A stretch of DNA of 7,858 nucleotides, from contig CAKRJT010000059.1 in NCBI GenBank assembly GCA_934351925.1, positions 1-7,858 on the forward strand, in the 5' to 3' direction. A model generated the notes under the pieces. It ran no database searches, was not told the origin of the DNA, and worked only from the letters and a program-made list of their open reading frames with translations. The stretch is from an uncultured Lachnospiraceae bacterium (GTDB lineage Bacteria > Bacillota > Clostridia > Lachnospirales > Lachnospiraceae). The number at the start of each line of letters is the position of its first letter. The stretch's first letter is position 1. The position numbers and the translations under genes are program-made. Of the stretch, positions 5,325-7,858 are shown one piece after another.

Positions 5325-6977
5325 TTATATCCAAAATGGTACAATCGGTCTGCCCTCTTTGTCAAGAAAAATCGGTCTGAAATAATTGTCATTTCCGTAT
5401 CGGGCTCTGACAGGCTCCTCAGCTTCAGTATTATATATGAATATGTCACTTCCGAGAACCTCTGCCTGCGCCGTATACCAGCGCAGCCGGCCGTCAGCGG
5501 CAAGTGCTCCAATCTCAAAGCCCGTGGCCGGCTCATATTCTGCGATTACGTTTTTCTTATATTCCGCGCTTACATTCTCATCATTTATTCCATCTGTATC
5601 ACTGTCATTCTTTAATGCTTCTATTTTTATGAGTTCTTCTTCTTTTGCCGCCCCCTCGCAGTCGGACTTCTTTCTGTAAAAGCCTTTCTCCGCGCCGTCA
5701 AAGTGAAGAAGTATTCCCGCTTTCCCATCGCGGCTTATAAGCTCATAGCCGGAGAGCACTGCCCCATTGCCATTATGCCCCGAAAGCCCGTAAATATCCT
5801 TCAAGGTATTCTCTGCAAGCCTCTCACCCACCGTCCGCTTGTCTGTCGGATGAATGTTCTTCCTGTTTCCGCAGTCCGTTATGACCGTGAGCGATGTGTT
5901 CTTTATCGTGCGGCATATTTTGTCCTGGGCATGTCTTATGCCGCCCCAGCCATGTCCCGTCTTTTCCGTGTCGGGGTCATGCACAGGAAGCTGGACGATG
6001 GCAAATGCCAGCTCATCATCGCTCCAGAGCAGTCTCCACTCCGTGATGAGATTTTCAAGCAGTACATCGTATATCTCATTATTATTCTCATCGTTCTCGC
6101 CCTGATAATAGAGAGCGCCCTTTATGGTGTACGGGGCAATCCTTTTTATCATGCTGTCGTAAAGCCCGCAAGGTCTGTACTCAAATCTCGGTCCCGATGG
6201 TCCCGGCCAGCGGTTCTCACCACAGATTTCCAACACCTTCGCCCACTCGATATCCGGATTTTCGGCGTAGCAGGCGTCAACACGCTTGACCCACTCCTTG
6301 TAGTACTCCCTGTACTCCTCAAGCTCCCTGAGATACTCGTCAAAATCCTGATGTGCAGCCATGTCCTCGTACTCGCGCACAAAGTGTGCCGTCTGCTCAT
6401 GTGCGAGAAGGCTCTCGCGGCTCACCCAGTTATGCGCGTAGGTTCCGCCCCAGTTACAGCCGACTATTCCAACCGGGACATCAAGCTCCCTTCTCATTCT
6501 CACAGCCCAATAGTATGCCACCGCAGACCACGCCGCCGTAGTTCCCGGTCCGCACTTCTGCCAGCAGCTCTCCAGCTCCGCCTTAAACAGCTCATCGCAT
6601 ATGTAGCTCACCTTCGGAGTGTAATAAAACCTCAGCAGGTCGTCCTGCGTATGCGCCACAACCTCCTTGCCGTTATCGCTGTTTTGAAGCTCCAGCTCCA
6701 TGTTCGACTGCCCACCCGCAAGCCACACCTCACCGACAAGAACATTCTCAAACGTCAACGCACCGTCCGCCGCCCTGACGCACAGCGTAAACGGTCCGCC
6801 CGCCTCCATGGGATTTAGCTTTACCTCAAAACGTCCGCCATGAACATGCGCCGTCACCGTCTGCCCCGCTATGGACACCTCAACATGCTCTGTGTTATCC
6901 GCCTCGCCCCATATACACACATGTGCCCTCCGCTGAAGCACCATATTGTCACTGAAAATTGCAGGAAGTTTTATCAT
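5325..6977 (-). CDS. Sialate O-acetylesterase-like SGNH hydrolase, cytoplasmic
   Basis: Resembles the sialate O-acetylesterase (SASA/DUF303) family of SGNH esterases, which remove acetyl groups from O-acetylated sialic acids and related sugars. The protein has 550 residues. The N-terminal beta domain starts LPAIFSDNMVLQRRAHVCIWG. The nucleophile block is GGQSNMEL (89-95 region, S91). GCNWGGT (173-179) fits the glycine block, YQGEN (291-295) the asparagine block, and NIHPTDKR (374-381) the catalytic histidine H376. A C-terminal beta segment GFEIGALAADGRLRW...VRARYGNDNYFRP closes the protein. Between the histidine domain and this segment is a charged E/K/D-rich insert (about 436-482). No signal peptide is seen, so the substrate would be an imported sugar. 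ATG at 6975-6977 has GAGG (6984-6987) six bases upstream. True substrate could be another acetylated sugar, such as from plant hemicellulose; the family call is firmer than the substrate. Confidence 0.85.
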   Translation of the reverse strand: MIKLPAIFSDNMVLQRRAHVCIWGEADNTEHVEVSIAGQTVTAHVHGGRFEVKLNPMEAGGPFTLCVRAADGALTFENVLVGEVWLAGGQSNMELELQNSDNGKEVVAHTQDDLLRFYYTPKVSYICDELFKAELESCWQKCGPGTTAAWSAVAYYWAVRMRRELDVPVGIVGCNWGGTYAHNWVSRESLLAHEQTAHFVREYEDMAAHQDFDEYLRELEEYREYYKEWVKRVDACYAENPDIEWAKVLEICGENRWPGPSGPRFEYRPCGLYDSMIKRIAPYTIKGALYYQGENDENNNEIYDVLLENLITEWRLLWSDDELAFAIVQLPVHDPDTEKTGHGWGGIRHAQDKICRTIKNTSLTVITDCGNRKNIHPTDKRTVGERLAENTLKDIYGLSGHNGNGAVLSGYELISRDGKAGILLHFDGAEKGFYRKKSDCEGAAKEEELIKIEALKNDSDTDGINDENVSAEYKKNVIAEYEPATGFEIGALAADGRLRWYTAQAEVLGSDIFIYNTEAEEPVRARYGNDNYFRPIFLDKEGRPIVPFWI

Positions 6978-7019
6978 AATTGACCTCTTTTCTTAAATAA
7001 GTTGTGAAGCTGTGCACTC

Positions 7020-7172
7020 TTACCGCCTGACTGGGCTTCTTTCACACAGCAGCAGTAAAATATATTCTATTTTTCTGTATTTCAGTTATATATTACCGCC
7101 TGATAATATATATCAAACTTTCAAGCGGTAATCATTAAACAAGGAACCTGTTACCGGGCGGTTATACACCGC
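7020..7172. repeat. Cluster of ACCGC/GCGGT half-sites, possible operators
   Basis: The 11-mer TTACCGCCTGA occurs exactly at 7020-7030 and 7093-7103. An inverted copy of its core, GCGGTAA, lies at 7125-7131, and a dyad GCGGT-N5-ACCGC lies at 7158-7172. That makes five ACCGC/GCGGT cores within about 150 AT-rich bases upstream of one gene. The copy at 7093-7103 falls between the -35 and -10 of the candidate promoter at 7087-7116. This is how operator arrays look, but no regulator gene is in the window to confirm it. Confidence 0.5.
7087..7116 (-). promoter_or_regulatory. Candidate promoter of the acetylesterase-ispF unit
   Basis: On the minus strand TTGATA (7111-7116) and TATATA (7087-7092) have an 18-base spacer, which contains one TTACCGCCTGA copy. 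The start would be near 7080, about 100 bases before the acetylesterase ATG. The surrounding AT-rich sequence weakens the call. Confidence 0.4.
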
Positions 7173-7216
7173 ATTTTGCAGTTCCACGGCAATTCCAAGC
7201 TTCCAAAAAGTCATTA

Positions 7217-7300
7217 AACTCAAGTAAAAATGTGCGAATTACGAATGTTTTTGAGAATTGTGGGAGCACGCAGTGCGGAGCAATTCAATATCATTGAGTT
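7217..7300. repeat. Nested inverted repeats, possible structured leader or small dispersed element
   Basis: The outer arms are AACTCAA (7217-7223) and TTGAGTT (7294-7300). Inside lie GAATTG (7255-7260) and CAATTC (7281-7286), and within those GCAC (7266-7269) and GTGC (7273-7276) around GCA. The inner hairpin is GC-richer than its surroundings. On the minus strand it would be transcribed from the candidate promoter at 7323-7351. It contains no credible gene. Whether it is repeated elsewhere in the genome cannot be seen here. Confidence 0.45.
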
Positions 7301-7322
7301 CAAAATACCTTTTGACCTCAAC

Positions 7323-7351
7323 ATCATACCATAGCGTTATAGCTATATCAA
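7323..7351 (-). promoter_or_regulatory. Candidate promoter downstream of the tRNA-Met terminator
   Basis: On the minus strand TTGATA (7346-7351) and TATGAT (7323-7328) are 17 bases apart. A start near 7316 would give a leader of about 340 bases for the acetylesterase, or a separate small RNA. The spacing and near-consensus hexamers make it the stronger of the two candidates here. Confidence 0.5.
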
Positions 7352-7361
7352 TTTTTTATGT

Positions 7362-7393
7362 AAAACAAAAGAACCGGAATCACTCCGGTTCTT
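7362..7393 (-). terminator. Intrinsic terminator of the left tRNA-Met gene
   Basis: On the minus strand AAGAACCGGA (7384-7393) pairs perfectly with TCCGGTTCTT (7369-7378) around a five-base loop and is followed by TTGTTTT. It lies seven bases after the tRNA 3' end. The plus-strand reading has no T tail, so it acts for the minus strand. Confidence 0.9.
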
Positions 7394-7399
7394 AATCAG

Positions 7400-7473
7400 T
7401 AGCGAGAAAGAGATTCGAACTCCCGACACCATGGGTATGAACCATGTGCTCTAGCCAACTGAGCTATCTCGCC
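7400..7473 (-). tRNA. tRNA-Met (anticodon CAU), elongator type, copy 1
   Basis: On the minus strand the acceptor strands GGCGAGA and TCTCGCT enclose a D arm GCTC/GAGC, the anticodon stem CATGG/CCATG with loop TTCATAC, and a T arm GGGAG/CTCTT with loop TTCGAAT. The anticodon is CAT and the discriminator is A; CCA is not encoded. The body resembles elongator tRNA-Met of Bacillus rather than initiator tRNA, which would have the CTCATAA loop; an Ile tRNA with lysidine at the first anticodon position cannot be fully excluded. It has its own promoter (7538-7566) and terminator. Confidence 0.95.
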
Positions 7474-7537
7474 ATATCAATATATTCCACAGTCGGATAT
7501 GAGGTTCACAACCAACCATGTGTTAACTTGCTTTAAT

Positions 7538-7566
7538 AAAATAACACCTAAATGGGTAAATGTCAA
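7538..7566 (-). promoter_or_regulatory. Promoter of the left tRNA-Met gene
   Basis: On the minus strand TTGACA (7561-7566) is a perfect -35 and TATTTT (7538-7543) a -10 at 17 bases. The start would be near 7530, about 57 bases before the tRNA. It lies after the terminator of the Val-Met unit, so the two tRNA-Met copies are expressed separately. Confidence 0.82.
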
Positions 7567-7647
7567 GAATTTTTTATACTTTTTGAAAATTTTATATTGT
7601 ATATTCAATTCCAGATGTTTTACTGCACATCAAACACTGTTTCGGAT

Positions 7648-7681
7648 AAAACAAAAAGCCAATGAACACAATTCACGGCTT
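7648..7681 (-). terminator. Intrinsic terminator of the tRNA-Val/tRNA-Met unit
   Basis: On the minus strand AAGCCGTGAA (7672-7681) pairs with TTCATTGGCTT (7656-7666) with one bulged base and one G-U pair, followed by TTTGTTTT (7648-7655). It starts nine bases after the tRNA-Met 3' end. Confidence 0.82.
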
Positions 7682-7690
7682 CAATCAAAG

Positions 7691-7764
7691 TAGCGAGGAA
7701 GAGATTCGAACTCCCGACACCATGGGTATGAACCATGTGCTCTAGCCAACTGAGCTACCTCGCC
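7691..7764 (-). tRNA. tRNA-Met (anticodon CAU), elongator type, copy 2
   Basis: Same fold as the copy at 7400-7473: anticodon loop TTCATAC, D stem GCTC/GAGC, T loop TTCGAAT, discriminator A and no encoded CCA. It differs from that copy at only two bases, positions 7 and 66, which form one base pair (G-C here, A-U there). It lies 18 bases after tRNA-Val and is followed by a terminator, so the two form one transcript whose promoter is outside the window. Confidence 0.95.
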
Positions 7765-7782
7765 ATATTAAGTTAAAAAGTA

Positions 7783-7855
7783 TGGGGCCTATAGGGCTCG
7801 AACCTATGACCCTCTGCTTGTAAGGCAGATGCTCTCCCAGCTGAGCTAAGACCCC
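7783..7855 (-). tRNA. tRNA-Val (anticodon UAC)
   Basis: On the minus strand the acceptor strands GGGGTCT and AGGCCCC (one G-U pair), D stem GCTC/GAGC, anticodon stem TCTGC/GCAGA with loop CTTACAA, and T arm ATAGG/CCTAT with loop TTCGAGC are all complete. The anticodon TAC reads valine GUN codons, mainly GUA and GUG. The discriminator is A and CCA is not encoded. It is the first gene seen of a transcript that continues into tRNA-Met at 7764. Confidence 0.96.
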
Positions 7856-7858
7856 ATA

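Larger units (their letters stand above)
6978..7361. other. Gene-free AT-rich control region upstream of the acetylesterase
   Basis: This stretch of nearly 400 bases holds no convincing gene on either strand. It contains two candidate minus-strand promoters (7087-7116 and 7323-7351), a cluster of ACCGC/GCGGT half-sites (7020-7172), nested inverted repeats (7217-7300) and a short GCTGTG/CACAGC inverted repeat (7009-7014 and 7045-7050) in the leader. It begins immediately after the terminator of the tRNA-Met unit. Its length and motif density suggest regulation of the acetylesterase, which is an inference. Confidence 0.6.

Noticed and set aside
5703..6818. A 371-codon open frame on the plus strand
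   Set aside because: It lies entirely antisense to the acetylesterase, whose family motifs are intact. The translation has no recognisable domain and is rich in scattered Arg, Pro and Leu, as expected for a shadow frame.
7220..7294. A 24-codon ORF on the minus strand starting at 7294
   Set aside because: No ribosome binding site precedes its ATG, and it overlaps the inverted repeats at 7217-7300, so it is more likely structure than coding sequence.
1..7858. CRISPR array, insertion sequence, phage or toxin-antitoxin genes
   Set aside because: I saw no regularly spaced repeats, no transposase or integrase motifs and no small gene pair. The only repeated units are the tRNA copies, the ACCGC sites and the short repeats listed.

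Overview
The window looks like a chromosomal piece of an anaerobic, spore-former-lineage Firmicute. A Clostridia/Lachnospiraceae-type organism is my best guess. Three things point there: a sporulation sigma factor of the sigma-H type, a Gram-positive T-box leader with TTGACA/TATAAT-like promoters, and tRNA genes without encoded CCA. All genes I can support are on the minus strand, so transcription runs from high to low coordinates. The family assignment is an inference from protein character, not a database match.

Layout from right to left (transcription order). At 7855-7400 there are tRNA-Val(UAC), tRNA-Met(CAU), a terminator, a separate promoter, a second nearly identical tRNA-Met(CAU) and a second terminator. 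From 7368 to 6978 lies a gene-free, AT-rich control region with two candidate promoters, inverted repeats and a cluster of ACCGC/GCGGT half-sites. It leads into a cytoplasmic sialate O-acetylesterase-like SGNH hydrolase (6977-5325). Eighteen bases later comes ispF (5306-4728), an isoprenoid (MEP pathway) gene with an unusual cysteine-rich C-terminal tail. Right after the ispF stop is a strong promoter and a roughly 280-nt T-box leader, apparently specific for tRNA-Cys, ending in an intrinsic terminator. It controls cysE (serine O-acetyltransferase) and cysS (cysteinyl-tRNA synthetase), followed by the translationally coupled mrnC (Mini-RNase III). A 285-bp gap with a 141-bp imperfect palindrome and a very AT-rich tract separates mrnC from rlmB (23S rRNA 2'-O-methyltransferase). 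sigH follows, then a promoter and a tRNA-Thr(GGU) cut by the left window edge.

The order ispF - cysE - cysS - mrnC - rlmB - sigH is the same as the well-known Bacillus subtilis cluster (ispD-ispF-gltX-cysE-cysS-mrnC-rlmB-rae1/yacP-sigH), but gltX and rae1/yacP are absent here and ispD is not next to ispF. Together the genes serve cysteine synthesis and charging, rRNA maturation and modification, and stationary-phase transcription. The acetylesterase and its control region look like the lineage-specific part.

I found no mobile element with a transposase, no CRISPR array, no phage genes and no clear new defence-type system. The best candidates for a second look are the 141-bp palindromic element between mrnC and rlmB, the ACCGC half-site cluster upstream of the acetylesterase, the IspF CxxCxxC tail, and the compensatory base pair that separates the two tRNA-Met copies.
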